Below the pieces are notes generated by a model that had not been told where the DNA came from, ran no database searches, and worked only from the letters and a program-made list of their open reading frames with translations. Position numbers and translations under genes: made by a program. A stretch of 48,627 nt of DNA. Origin: Rheinheimera pleomorphica. GTDB lineage: Bacteria; Pseudomonadota; Gammaproteobacteria; Enterobacterales; Alteromonadaceae. Positions 27,431 through 35,736 of this stretch are shown here, in pieces (the stretch's first letter is position 1; every line of letters starts with the position of its first letter). The stretch is taken from contig NZ_SIRR01000004.1 of the NCBI RefSeq assembly GCF_011634895.1, positions 1 through 48,627 on the forward strand, read 5' to 3'.

Positions 27431-29275
27431 TTAGTCCTCCCGCATGCTGTTGTCGGCCAACAGCTTAGGCGAGGCACTGCGCCCCTCTAACTGGCCAAAC
27501 TTAATAAAATGCAGCAGCGGGTTAATACCACTTTGTGCCACGTCCGGGTAACGCTTAAGGTACCAGTCGCCGTCAAACAGCGGCCCCGGCATACGGCCTT
27601 CATTTGCGCCAAACTTTAAATAGTGCTCGGCCGGGTTAATGTTGGCTTCGGCCACGTCGGGGTAGCGCTGCAGGTACCAGTCGATATCAAAGTATTCTGA
27701 GGTAATAATCAGCGCGGCTTCTTGCTGTAGCTTTTGCCTGGCCGGGTCAGTTTTCTTTACCAGCCGGGTAAGGGCGCGCACCGGGGCGCCACTCTTCCAC
27801 AGGGTTGAGCTTTTAACCGCCCCCAGCTCCTGCTGCAATAACTGCAGCTGATGCTCGGCACCGGCGGCGCGGGCTTTGCTTTTACGCAGCTGGCTTTCTA
27901 ATTTGCTAAGCTCACGCTGCTGCTGCTTGTCGCGCGCGGTGTCACTGTAGTTAAGTTTTTGCTCGGCCTGTTGCCACTTAATATAGTACTGCTCTAATTC
28001 TTGTTGCACTTGCTGCAATTGCTGCAACAGCTGGTCGCGTTCTGTATTAATGCTGTTGAGCTGCTGCTGGCTTTGGTTGTGGCCGTCGGTAATCCGTTTT
28101 ACCTGATCCTGCAATTTATGCAGCTGACCAGCCGTTTTTTCCACTGTTTGCTCACCATGTTGCAGCTTAGCGCTAAGGCTGGCCACCTCAGTGCGGTAGT
28201 CTTGTTCCAGCTGGCTGTATTGCTGCTTAACGCTTTGTTTTTTCTGAAACAGCTGCTCTAACTCTTGTTGTACATGCTGCAATTGTTGCAACAGCAGGTC
28301 GCGCTCATCATTGCTGGCGGCCAGTTGCACCGTGGCTTGCGTATGTTGTTGCTGCAGCTGGTTATGGGCGGCGGTGATACGCTGTAATTCGTCCTGCAGG
28401 CCGTGTAACTGGCTGGCGGTTTTTTCCACCGTTTGTGCGCCATGCTGCAGTTTTTCGCTAAGGCTGGCCACCTCAGTGCGATAGTCCTGTTCTAACTGGC
28501 TGTATTGCTGTTTTACCCTTTGCTTTTTCTGAAACAGCTGTTCTAACTCTTGCTGTACATGCTGTAATTGCTGCAGCAATACATTGCGCTCGTCATTGGC
28601 GGCGGTAAGCTGGCTATTTAAGCTGGCCCGATCCGCGTTAGCATCAGCCAGCGCGGCGTTAGCGGCATCCAGCGCGCGGGTATCGCCCGCCTGTTGCTGC
28701 AGTGCGGCCAGATTAAATTGATAAGCACCCGTGCTAAGCGGCAAGCTGCTGGCGTCAAGCCGTGCCAGCAAAGCGGCACCATTGTCGTGCTGACGCAGTA
28801 GCTGTGCGCCCAGCACTGTGTATAAGCTATCAAGCGGGCAAGGCTGATGCTTATCGGCCTGATACTGCACCCAGGCCGGCAGCGCTGCGCCCTGATTAGC
28901 GCTGAAGCTTAGATTAAACAGCTTAAGCCGCCTGCGCTGCTGTTGCTGTAATTGCAATACGGCTTTAATTTGCCGGCACCAGCTGTTTGCCGCTTGCTCG
29001 GGCGTATCGCCTTGCGCCAGCTGCAGGCCAAGCTGCTGCTCGGGCGCGGCATAGGCCACAGCAAATTCGCTATTGGGGTATTGGTTAAGCAGCGCGGTTA
29101 GCTGCGCCACGCTTAGACTATCGCTGATTAGCCGCGCCTGCGCTGGCTCTTTCTCTGGCGCTGCGTCAGCCTGGTCTGGCGCGTTAAGCGCTGCATAACT
29201 AAGGTGACTAAGGCCAAATTGGCCCTGTTTAGCCTGCCACAGCGCCTGCGGCGCCAGCGATACCAATAGCTTCAT
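27431..29275 (-). CDS. Repetitive coiled-coil protein with C-terminal YPDV repeats
   Basis: The ATG at 29275 (MKLLVSLAP) is preferred to the TTG at 29287; 614 residues. Residues 1-200 form an unassigned N-domain. Residues about 205-485 are a long coiled coil built from near-identical repeats: 227-321, 322-409 and a partial third, 410-439. A short segment (SSTLWKSGAPVRALTR) follows. At 526-565 and 566-602 there are two repeats of the form DWYLxRYPDVAxxxINPxxHxxKFGxxEGR, which occur at the ends of large glycosyltransferases and capsule proteins. No catalytic motif is seen and no signal peptide, so it is cytoplasmic. It lies between galU (20 bp) and the methyltransferase gene (3 bp). A scaffolding or length-gauge role for the capsule polymerase is inferred. 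Confidence 0.78.
   Translation of the reverse strand: MKLLVSLAPQALWQAKQGQFGLSHLSYAALNAPDQADAAPEKEPAQARLISDSLSVAQLTALLNQYPNSEFAVAYAAPEQQLGLQLAQGDTPEQAANSWCRQIKAVLQLQQQQRRRLKLFNLSFSANQGAALPAWVQYQADKHQPCPLDSLYTVLGAQLLRQHDNGAALLARLDASSLPLSTGAYQFNLAALQQQAGDTRALDAANAALADANADRASLNSQLTAANDERNVLLQQLQHVQQELEQLFQKKQRVKQQYSQLEQDYRTEVASLSEKLQHGAQTVEKTASQLHGLQDELQRITAAHNQLQQQHTQATVQLAASNDERDLLLQQLQHVQQELEQLFQKKQSVKQQYSQLEQDYRTEVASLSAKLQHGEQTVEKTAGQLHKLQDQVKRITDGHNQSQQQLNSINTERDQLLQQLQQVQQELEQYYIKWQQAEQKLNYSDTARDKQQQRELSKLESQLRKSKARAAGAEHQLQLLQQELGAVKSSTLWKSGAPVRALTRLVKKTDPARQKLQQEAALIITSEYFDIDWYLQRYPDVAEANINPAEHYLKFGANEGRMPGPLFDGDWYLKRYPDVAQSGINPLLHFIKFGQLEGRSASPKLLADNSMRED
27959..28597 (-). repeat. In-frame repeats encoding the coiled coil
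   Basis: Unit 1 is 28313-28597 (95 codons), unit 2 is 28049-28312 (88 codons, 7 fewer), and a partial unit 3 is 27959-28048. Most of units 1 and 2 is identical at protein level (for example LQHVQQELEQLFQKKQ and YSQLEQDYRTEVASLS). Synonymous differences show the DNA copies have diverged somewhat. Changes in copy number would lengthen or shorten the coil in frame. Confidence 0.85.
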
Positions 29276-29295
29276 CTTGTACCCCAAAAACGGTT

Positions 29296-30195
29296 TTAAT
29301 TATAGTGTTTTAGCAGTGCCTGCAGGGCCTGGTTAAAGTCGCTGCCCAAATGCTTATCGCGCAGGCCATATTCGACAAAGGCTTTCATATAACCGAGCTT
29401 ATTACCGCAGTCATGGCTGCGGCCAACAATGTGGTAGGCATTAACACTTTGCTGCTTCATTAAAATGGCAATAGCGTCGGTCAGCTGTATTTCATCACCG
29501 GCGCCCAGCGGCGTGTATTCCAGCGCTTCCCAGATATCCGGAGCAAATACATAACGGCCGACCACGGCCAGGTTTGACGGCGCTTCATCTACCGCCGGTT
29601 TTTCAACAATTGCCGTCATATTAACCGACTGGCCCGCTGCCAGCTGATGACCGCCAACATCGGCCACGCCGTAGCTGCTGACCAGCGCGTGCGGTACCGG
29701 CTCTACCATCACCTGGCTGACGCCGGTCTGGCTGAATACGCTGTTCATTTGCGCCAGATTGTCTTGCTTTAAGTTGCTGTCGTAGCCGTCAATTAACACA
29801 TCTGGCAGTACCACGGCAAAGGGCGTATCGCCAATTAACGGCCGGGCGCACAGCACCGCATGGCCTAAACCTTTGGCCTCGCCCTGGCGTACATGCATAA
29901 TGGTGACGTCTTTCGGGCAGATATTTTGTACTTCATCTAACAGCTGCCGTTTAACCCGTTTTTCCAGCATCGATTCGAGCTCAAAGCTTTTATCAAAGTG
30001 GTTTTCGATGCTGTTTTTTGACGAATGGGTGACCAACACAATTTCTTTAATACCGGCGGCAATACACTCCTGCACCACATACTGAATAAGCGGTTTATCC
30101 ACCACTGGCAGCATCTCTTTCGGGATGGCTTTGGTAGCCGGCAGCATACGGGTGCCCAAACCAGCAACGGGGATCACAGCTTTGGTTACTTTCAC
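29296..30195 (-). CDS. galU: UTP-glucose-1-phosphate uridylyltransferase
   Basis: The GTG start at 30195 overlaps the upstream GT4 stop by 4 bp (GTGA). The 299 residues match GalU in length. [22 protein letters not shown] is the nucleotide-binding N-terminus, and [26 protein letters not shown] and [10 protein letters not shown] follow. It makes UDP-glucose from UTP and glucose 1-phosphate in the cytoplasm. UDP-glucose can feed UDP-glucuronate, UDP-galactose or direct glucosylation of the capsule. Its place inside the capsule run suggests a locus-dedicated copy; whether another galU exists elsewhere cannot be seen. Confidence 0.93.
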   Translation of the reverse strand: MKVTKAVIPVAGLGTRMLPATKAIPKEMLPVVDKPLIQYVVQECIAAGIKEIVLVTHSSKNSIENHFDKSFELESMLEKRVKRQLLDEVQNICPKDVTIMHVRQGEAKGLGHAVLCARPLIGDTPFAVVLPDVLIDGYDSNLKQDNLAQMNSVFSQTGVSQVMVEPVPHALVSSYGVADVGGHQLAAGQSVNMTAIVEKPAVDEAPSNLAVVGRYVFAPDIWEALEYTPLGAGDEIQLTDAIAILMKQQSVNAYHIVGRSHDCGNKLGYMKAFVEYGLRDKHLGSDFNQALQALLKHYN

Positions 30196-31391
30196 GGGTG
30201 TTGTCCTTCTAAATAGGTTTGCGCAACGCTTGCCTGCGCCGCGGTTAACTGGAGTAACTGCAAAATATGCTGGTTAATTTTACCAGCATCAAATTTTTCT
30301 GCCGCCAAACGGTGACTTTGCTCGCCCATACGGCAGGCCAGCTCAGGTTGCTGCACAAATTGCAGCATGGCTTGCTGCAGCGCATCCTGTGAGTGCGCCG
30401 GCACTAAAAAGCCGTTTAACCCATGTTTTACCGTGTCGCGACAGCCGGGCATATCGGTGGTAATAATGGCCCGCCCCACCGCCATCGCTTCCTGGGTGCT
30501 GCGCGGTACGCCTTCGCGATAAAAAGACGGCAACACAAAGACACTGCTTTGCTGCAAATAAGGTAACACCCGTTGTACCCGGCCGGGGTAGATAATAATG
30601 CCGTCGTTGACGTATTGCATCAGCTCAGTGCGGCTAACGCCATGTTTGCCGTCAGGTTCGCCCAGCACAATAAATTCAACAGCCGGATGCAGAGCTTTAA
30701 CAAAGCGCGCCGCCTGCAAAAAATAGCTGATGCCTTTTTCGCTGAGCAAACGGCCAACAAAAATAAATCGCAATGGATTTAGCTGGGCCGGCGTGCGGGG
30801 GTAATGTTGCAAATTGACACCAATGCCGCCCAGCAGGGTAACTTTGCCGGTATGCAGCTGATAATGATCGATAAGATCGGCTTTATCGTCGGCATTGAGT
30901 AAAAACACATGCTGAGTATGCGCCAGGCTAAGCCGGTACAGCGCCACCTGTATTGCCCGCACCAGTTTAGCCCTTAGGCTATCGCCACTGGCAGGAATAG
31001 TAAAAGCCCGACCTAAGCCTTCTATTTTAGCCACCCGCAGCGGCACACCGGCAAATTTTGCCGCCAGGGTGCCGTAAATTACCGGTTTGGCAAAATAGCA
31101 AAAGCTTACACTGATCTTGAGCTGCTTGAATAAGCGGTATAACTGCCAGCAGCTTTTTAGCTCGGAAAACGGATTAAGCGAGAATCGTCCCAGGCTGTAA
31201 CTAACCGGCTCGGCGCCTAAGGCGCGTACGTCAGCCTCACTTTGCGTGTCGTAATCGTTGGCAAAGGCATATACGGTATGCCCCTGCGCGACCATCGCTT
31301 TTATCAGCTCGCCACGAAAGCCTAAAATAGTGGTGGCCAAAGAGCCAACTACCGCGATGCGCTGGGGGCGGAAAACAGCTGACTGGCTCAC
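30192..31391 (-). CDS. Glycosyltransferase family 4
   Basis: A 399-residue GT-B enzyme, GTG at 31391 with GGAG 8 nt before it, directly abutting the kpsC stop. N-terminal [20 protein letters not shown] is the acceptor-side Rossmann start. [20 protein letters not shown] is the donor domain start, and [22 protein letters not shown] carries the E-x7-E motif of retaining GT4 enzymes. Enzymes of this type (WbuB/PglA-like) add HexNAc or hexose to lipid-linked or growing glycans. Given its place between kpsC and galU, it probably builds the capsule repeat or links it to the Kdo primer. Donor unknown. Confidence 0.87.
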   Translation of the reverse strand: MSQSAVFRPQRIAVVGSLATTILGFRGELIKAMVAQGHTVYAFANDYDTQSEADVRALGAEPVSYSLGRFSLNPFSELKSCWQLYRLFKQLKISVSFCYFAKPVIYGTLAAKFAGVPLRVAKIEGLGRAFTIPASGDSLRAKLVRAIQVALYRLSLAHTQHVFLLNADDKADLIDHYQLHTGKVTLLGGIGVNLQHYPRTPAQLNPLRFIFVGRLLSEKGISYFLQAARFVKALHPAVEFIVLGEPDGKHGVSRTELMQYVNDGIIIYPGRVQRVLPYLQQSSVFVLPSFYREGVPRSTQEAMAVGRAIITTDMPGCRDTVKHGLNGFLVPAHSQDALQQAMLQFVQQPELACRMGEQSHRLAAEKFDAGKINQHILQLLQLTAAQASVAQTYLEGQHP

Positions 31392-33155
31392 TTATTTTGC
31401 TCCAAGGATGCGGTTAATGACACGGCGCGCCAGGCTACCCAGCCGCTGTTTTAAGGTTATGCCTTCACTGCGCCACTGACACAGCTGCGTCAGGGTTTGC
31501 TCTGCGCTGCAGTAATAGCCACTGACCCGGCTAAGATACAGCGGGTATAACAGCAAGCTTGCCGCCACCAGTTGTGACAGGCTTAACTGCCGCTGACGCC
31601 GCTGATTAGGGCTATGGTCGACCGTCAGGCCCCAGCCGGCGTAAAACGGCATGCCATAGCAATGCACCGTTTTACCGCGAAGCAAGGCTTCAAAACCGGC
31701 CAGCGAGGTTAGTACATGCACCTCATCTGCCCAGGCAATAACGCTGGCAATGCTAACATTTTCCAGCAGCAGATCACAGAACTTCGCCGCGTGCTGCTCG
31801 TTTTCACCCTGGGCCCGGGCACCGGCTAACACATCAGGATGTGGCTTATAAATAATAAAGGCGTCGGGGTTGGCTGCGCGCACTTGTTGCAACAGTGCCA
31901 GATTGGTGTTTATGCTGCTACAGCCATAAGCAATAGAGGCGTCAGACTCGACCTGACCGGGCACTAAAATGCGCCGCGCCGTGGTCTCGGGGCCCTGCCA
32001 GGCAGTGCTGCCGGTGTTGTATTTACTAATGCCATTGGCCACCAGCTGTGCCATTAAGGCCTCGGCGCGTTGTTGCAGCTCGCGGCCCAGTTCATGCTGC
32101 GCCAGCAACTGCTCTAAATCTGACGTTGTGGTGGCATCAAAATACAAGCCGCGGCTGTCGGCCACCCAGGATAGCGGCCTGGCAAATTGCATACCCAGAC
32201 CAACAGAGCGCAAGAAGCCATCTTCTAAGCGCAATAAACGCACGCCCGGCGCCAGCTGGTTACGGATATCGCGCCGGCCCCAAATAACGGCATCACTGTG
32301 CGCCGGCACCTGTGCGGCCTGGCGGACAAAACTCAGCTGACTGCCGGGTAAAAAGGCTTGCAAGGTGCGCCGCCAATGATAATTAAAGCCTATGGCGTAC
32401 AGCTTGGGCGCAAAACGCTGGCGTATGCTGCGCTGAGTAGCCAGCCAGTGTAACGCCGCTATGGGGCTGCTAAAGGCCTGGCCGCGTTGCTCGGGGTTAA
32501 TGCTGTGGCCATACTGAAAAAACAGCTGCCATACCCATTGCAGCAGTGTCGTCTGGGGCGCACCAGGCAGTGGTATATTGCCGCAATAGCGGCTTAGGCC
32601 GCTGTAGAAGGACGGCAGAAAACTGTACAGCGTTTTCCCCCACAGCAGGGCTTCAAACCCCAGCCAGCTGTCGGCCGTGACCACCAGTTGCGCATTGGCA
32701 ATCAGTTTGCCATGGTGTTGCGCCGCCGGGCACAGCCGGATAACGTCGTCCGGCACCAGTGGTACCTTGCGATGGGCATCGTCGCACACCAGCACCACTG
32801 CGTTGCTGTTAGCACCGCCTTCAGTGCCAAATTGCCGCGCCAACTGCCTGGCCTGGGCCAGCATTTGCTGTTGCAGCGCTTTGCTTTGGCCATGCTGCAA
32901 AATAAGCAACACATAACAAGGCGGTAACCCTGTGGCGTCGTGGTAGCGGTTATACCGTGATACCCCGCTTTGCTGCCACTGCGTAATAAACGCTTGTGCC
33001 TGGGCCTGCTGTGCTGGTGTTAGCTGTGCTGGTGTTAGCTGTGCTGCTGTTTGCTGTGAACCCCGGTCAGCCGGTTGCGCCAACGCCTTGCTGCTTAGCA
33101 ATACCGGTTCTTTACCCCGTAACGGAGGGCAATATAACAGCGCCAGCGCAGCCAT
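31392..33155 (-). CDS. kpsC: KpsC-like capsule Kdo transferase, N-terminally shortened
   Basis: A 587-residue protein, ATG at 33155, 3 bp after the kpsE stop. KpsC proteins (about 675 residues) have two Kdo transferase modules that make the poly-beta-Kdo lipid linker of group 2 capsules. The second module is intact here: VIWGRR (290-295), EDGFLRSVGLG (311-321), YFDATTTSDLE, PGQVESDASI, KPHPDV (437-442), GFEALLRGK (487-495) and AGWGLT. The first module has only its later part: SGVSRYN (63-69), a weak core, GFEALLWGK (166-174). Its N-terminal domain with a WGxRP and EDGF set, about 170 residues, is missing, and no KxHPD motif remains. The N-terminus is low-complexity with a 15-bp repeat. The enzyme is probably single-activity, or a second protein restores the lost part. 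No kpsS, kpsF or kpsU is in the window. Confidence 0.85.
   Translation of the reverse strand: MAALALLYCPPLRGKEPVLLSSKALAQPADRGSQQTAAQLTPAQLTPAQQAQAQAFITQWQQSGVSRYNRYHDATGLPPCYVLLILQHGQSKALQQQMLAQARQLARQFGTEGGANSNAVVLVCDDAHRKVPLVPDDVIRLCPAAQHHGKLIANAQLVVTADSWLGFEALLWGKTLYSFLPSFYSGLSRYCGNIPLPGAPQTTLLQWVWQLFFQYGHSINPEQRGQAFSSPIAALHWLATQRSIRQRFAPKLYAIGFNYHWRRTLQAFLPGSQLSFVRQAAQVPAHSDAVIWGRRDIRNQLAPGVRLLRLEDGFLRSVGLGMQFARPLSWVADSRGLYFDATTTSDLEQLLAQHELGRELQQRAEALMAQLVANGISKYNTGSTAWQGPETTARRILVPGQVESDASIAYGCSSINTNLALLQQVRAANPDAFIIYKPHPDVLAGARAQGENEQHAAKFCDLLLENVSIASVIAWADEVHVLTSLAGFEALLRGKTVHCYGMPFYAGWGLTVDHSPNQRRQRQLSLSQLVAASLLLYPLYLSRVSGYYCSAEQTLTQLCQWRSEGITLKQRLGSLARRVINRILGAK
33011..33055 (-). 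repeat. Three 15-bp tandem repeats near the kpsC start
   Basis: Units 33011-33025 and 33026-33040 are identical and 33041-33055 differs at two bases. They encode T-P/A-A-Q-L/Q three times (about residues 36-50). The units are in frame, so slippage would not inactivate the gene. Confidence 0.85.
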
Positions 33156-33158
33156 TGC

Positions 33159-34241
33159 TTAATCCCGGTGATCGCGGATAACAGCGCGGGTTAAATGGGC
33201 AATCGCCGCTAAAAACACCGCAAAAAAAGCAAATACCAAGAGGTTATATAAGCGGCGCGGTTCGGTAGAAAACTCAGGTAAAGTAGGATATTGCAGCACC
33301 GATACCTGTTTTAGCTTACGCGCCGCCTCTACCCGGGTCGACTCCAGTGCCAGTAGCGCATTAGAGTATAGCTCCAGCGCGAAGCGGGCTTTTAGCTCCA
33401 GCGTTTGAAACTCAGAGGATACCTGATTTAGCGCGGTACCGTTTTCAGCGGCCATTTTCTGTTTTTCCTGGCCTATTTGCTGCTGCAATGCCTGAATTTC
33501 GCTATTTAGCCGCACGATCTCCGGCGAGCTTGGGCTTTGAAAGCTGCTGGCCGATTTTTTCCGCGCCTGCAGCAGCGCCAACTGGGCCTCAAGCTGCGAC
33601 ACTACAGCAAAAATGGCTTCTACGGTGCCGGTCGGCGACACCAGGCCTTGCTTATTCTGAAACGCCAACAGCTCGTCACGCGCGGCAAACAAACGTTGTT
33701 CCAGCGCGCTAACCTGAGTTTCAATAAAGGCGACCTGCTCGGCAGCCAGCCGCTGGCCCATGTCATTCATATGTTTTTCGCCCTCATCGAGCAGGGTTTG
33801 CGCGATAGCCTGTGCCATTTGCGGGCTATAAGCCTGCACGCGGATACGCAGGACAGCAGCATAGTCGTCAAACACGATATCGATGTGCTTTTGCATATAG
33901 CGATACAGCTTTTCCAGCTCGGTGTGCTCGTCACCCAGCCGTGATAACCAGTCGATATCACCGCTGGCATAATGCTGGCGGATATTCAGTTTCTGCTGCA
34001 GTTTTTGCAGCATATCAACCGATTGCAGATGATCCTTCAGTAATAACAGATCGCCCGAGCCCTGAGTGCCGGATAACAACGACGAAATATTTAGCCCGGT
34101 GGGGTTAATTTCCGGGCTTTGCAACACGATATGGCTGCTGGAGACATAACGGTCGGACGCCAGCAGTGTCCAGTACAGCAGCGCAAAAAACATGGCGATA
34201 ATACTTAGAGCCCAATGCGGATGTTTTTTTAACCGGTTCAT
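33159..34241 (-). CDS. kpsE: Capsule export inner-membrane protein (PCP family)
   Basis: A 360-residue protein whose ATG overlaps the kpsT stop (ATGA). Two membrane segments frame it: WALSIIAMFFALLYWTLLA near residues 10-28 and YNLLVFAFFAVFLAAIAH near 335-352. Between them is a periplasmic domain with helical hairpins (VEAIFAVVSQLEAQLALLQA). This is the usual polysaccharide copolymerase layout of KpsE/Wzc-N type, without a kinase domain. KpsE bridges the KpsMT transporter to the outer-membrane channel KpsD. Gene order D-M-T-E fits one assembled exporter. Confidence 0.9.
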   Translation of the reverse strand: MNRLKKHPHWALSIIAMFFALLYWTLLASDRYVSSSHIVLQSPEINPTGLNISSLLSGTQGSGDLLLLKDHLQSVDMLQKLQQKLNIRQHYASGDIDWLSRLGDEHTELEKLYRYMQKHIDIVFDDYAAVLRIRVQAYSPQMAQAIAQTLLDEGEKHMNDMGQRLAAEQVAFIETQVSALEQRLFAARDELLAFQNKQGLVSPTGTVEAIFAVVSQLEAQLALLQARKKSASSFQSPSSPEIVRLNSEIQALQQQIGQEKQKMAAENGTALNQVSSEFQTLELKARFALELYSNALLALESTRVEAARKLKQVSVLQYPTLPEFSTEPRRLYNLLVFAFFAVFLAAIAHLTRAVIRDHRD

Positions 34242-34933
34242 GCTTTACCTATGCTGTTGTGATAATCGTTAATGGCGTCGTCCAGTTTGTCATACCAGAT
34301 GGCCTGGCCCTGATGCAGCCAGATGCCGGCCTGACACAAATCTTTTAAAATACCGGTGCTGTGTGACACCATAATTAAGCTGGCGCTGCCGATACGCTCG
34401 CGAAACGCGGCGGTAGCTTTGGCTTTAAAGCTGGCGTCGCCGACGGAGGTGGCTTCGTCAGATAAATAGACGTCAAAATCAAACGCCAGCGATAAACCAA
34501 ACGCCAGCCGGCTGCGCATACCGCTGGAGTAAGTTTTTACCGGCTGATCAAAGGCTTTGCCTATTTCAGCGAAGTCCTGCACAAAGTCGATAATTTGCCC
34601 AATACGCGCTTCGCCACCGTGAATGCGGGCAACAAACTTAACGTTTTGCCGGCCAGTCATTGAGCCTTGAAAGCCGCCGCCTAAACCGATAGGCCAGGAG
34701 ACCTGGCAGTTTTGTACGATACGGCCTTTATCCGGTGTATCCATACCGCCAAGCAGCCGCAGCAAGGTCGATTTACCGGCACCATTGCGCCCAACCAGGC
34801 CAACGCTGATGCCGCGCGGAATGCTAAAATTAACGTCTTTTAATACCCAGTCGCCACCAAAGGGACCGTGGTAACGTTTATACAGGCTGTCAACCGCTAT
34901 CATTGGCGGCTCATTCGTGCTGAGGATACTCAT
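34238..34933 (-). CDS. kpsT: Capsule ABC transporter ATPase
   Basis: A 231-residue ATPase with ATGA overlaps to both kpsM and kpsE. Walker A is GRNGAGKSTLLRLLGG, the signature is YSSGMRSRLAFGLSLA, Walker B is FDVYLSDEATSVGD, and the switch histidine is in MVSHS. The size and short C-terminus fit KpsT of the group 2 type, without the carbohydrate-binding extension of Wzt enzymes that export capped O-antigen. It powers export of finished capsule across the inner membrane with KpsM. The exporter itself therefore shows no sign of chain-end recognition. Confidence 0.95.
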   Translation of the reverse strand: MSILSTNEPPMIAVDSLYKRYHGPFGGDWVLKDVNFSIPRGISVGLVGRNGAGKSTLLRLLGGMDTPDKGRIVQNCQVSWPIGLGGGFQGSMTGRQNVKFVARIHGGEARIGQIIDFVQDFAEIGKAFDQPVKTYSSGMRSRLAFGLSLAFDFDVYLSDEATSVGDASFKAKATAAFRERIGSASLIMVSHSTGILKDLCQAGIWLHQGQAIWYDKLDDAINDYHNSIGKA

Positions 34934-35736
34934 TGTGCCATCAACCTGGCTTTATAACGCAGCTGCAGCATTAGCCCCAGCAACACTAATGATAACGCCC
35001 AGAACAACAAGTACTGCAGGCTGATACCCGGCAATAGCTGGTAGTGTGGAAAAAACGCACCACGGCTTAACTCAACGGCATGATAAATGGGGTTGTACAG
35101 TAAAAACTCCCGCACTTCACGTGGCAAAAACTGAATAGGAAAAATAACCCCGGACAAAAAATACAACGGCATAGTGAGCATAGTGACAAATTTGGCAAAT
35201 TCAGGCACAACAGTAACCGGTACCGACAGCACCAGGCCCGCGCCCAGTGCCAGCAGCCAGAGCGATAACCACACCGAGGCCACGACCAGCGCATTGGCTG
35301 GCATAACGTCTAACGCCAGCGCTTGCCCGCCTAACACCAGCAAACACAGCACCAGCACTTTTAATGTACCTTCCAGCGCAGCACGTACCAGAATAGTATC
35401 AACCGGATGTACCTGCCGATAAGCAAACAGGGCGCGGTTAGAACTGATCGCATTGATGCAGCGGTTCATCACGGTACTGAACATCAGAAAAGTGACCATG
35501 CCGACGACAAACCAGGGGATAAACTCAGCACCACTGATATGGCGGATGCGGCCCATCAACTGGCGAATACCGATAAAAATCAGAATATGCGCCAGCGGCT
35601 CGACAAAGATCCACAGCCAGCCTAAGCGATCACCGGTGATACGCGCCATGGCTTCGCGCATAAACAGCGCATGCCAGACATGCAGCGTAACCTGCCAGGA
35701 GCTGCGTTTTTGCACCGACCTTTGTTGCTGCTGCAT
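34930..35736 (-). CDS. kpsM: Capsule ABC transporter permease
   Basis: A 268-residue integral membrane protein. Its ATG shares a base with the kpsD stop (TAATG) and its stop overlaps kpsT. It begins with a cytoplasmic segment (WQVTLHVWHALFMREAMARI) and has about six hydrophobic spans, including LAHILIFIGIRQLMG, FIPWFVVGMVTFLMFSTVM, TILVRAALEGTLKVLVLCLLV and LLGLMLQLR near the end. YFLSGVIFPIQFLPREVREFL is the conserved ABC-2 permease region. It forms the translocation channel for lipid-linked capsule. Confidence 0.93.
   Translation of the reverse strand: MQQQQRSVQKRSSWQVTLHVWHALFMREAMARITGDRLGWLWIFVEPLAHILIFIGIRQLMGRIRHISGAEFIPWFVVGMVTFLMFSTVMNRCINAISSNRALFAYRQVHPVDTILVRAALEGTLKVLVLCLLVLGGQALALDVMPANALVVASVWLSLWLLALGAGLVLSVPVTVVPEFAKFVTMLTMPLYFLSGVIFPIQFLPREVREFLLYNPIYHAVELSRGAFFPHYQLLPGISLQYLLFWALSLVLLGLMLQLRYKARLMAQ

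Noticed and set aside
27959..28597. Regularly spaced repeats that could suggest a CRISPR array
   Set aside because: The units are 264-285 bp long, contiguous, in frame and encode a coiled coil; there are no spacers or cas genes.
31392..33155. Frameshift as the reason for the short KpsC
   Set aside because: The space upstream is filled by an intact kpsE ending 3 bp before the kpsC start, so no missing part lies in another frame nearby.
33537..33944. Plus-strand open frame opposite kpsE
   Set aside because: kpsE has the membrane layout and overlapping neighbours of its family; the opposite frame shows no domain or start signal.
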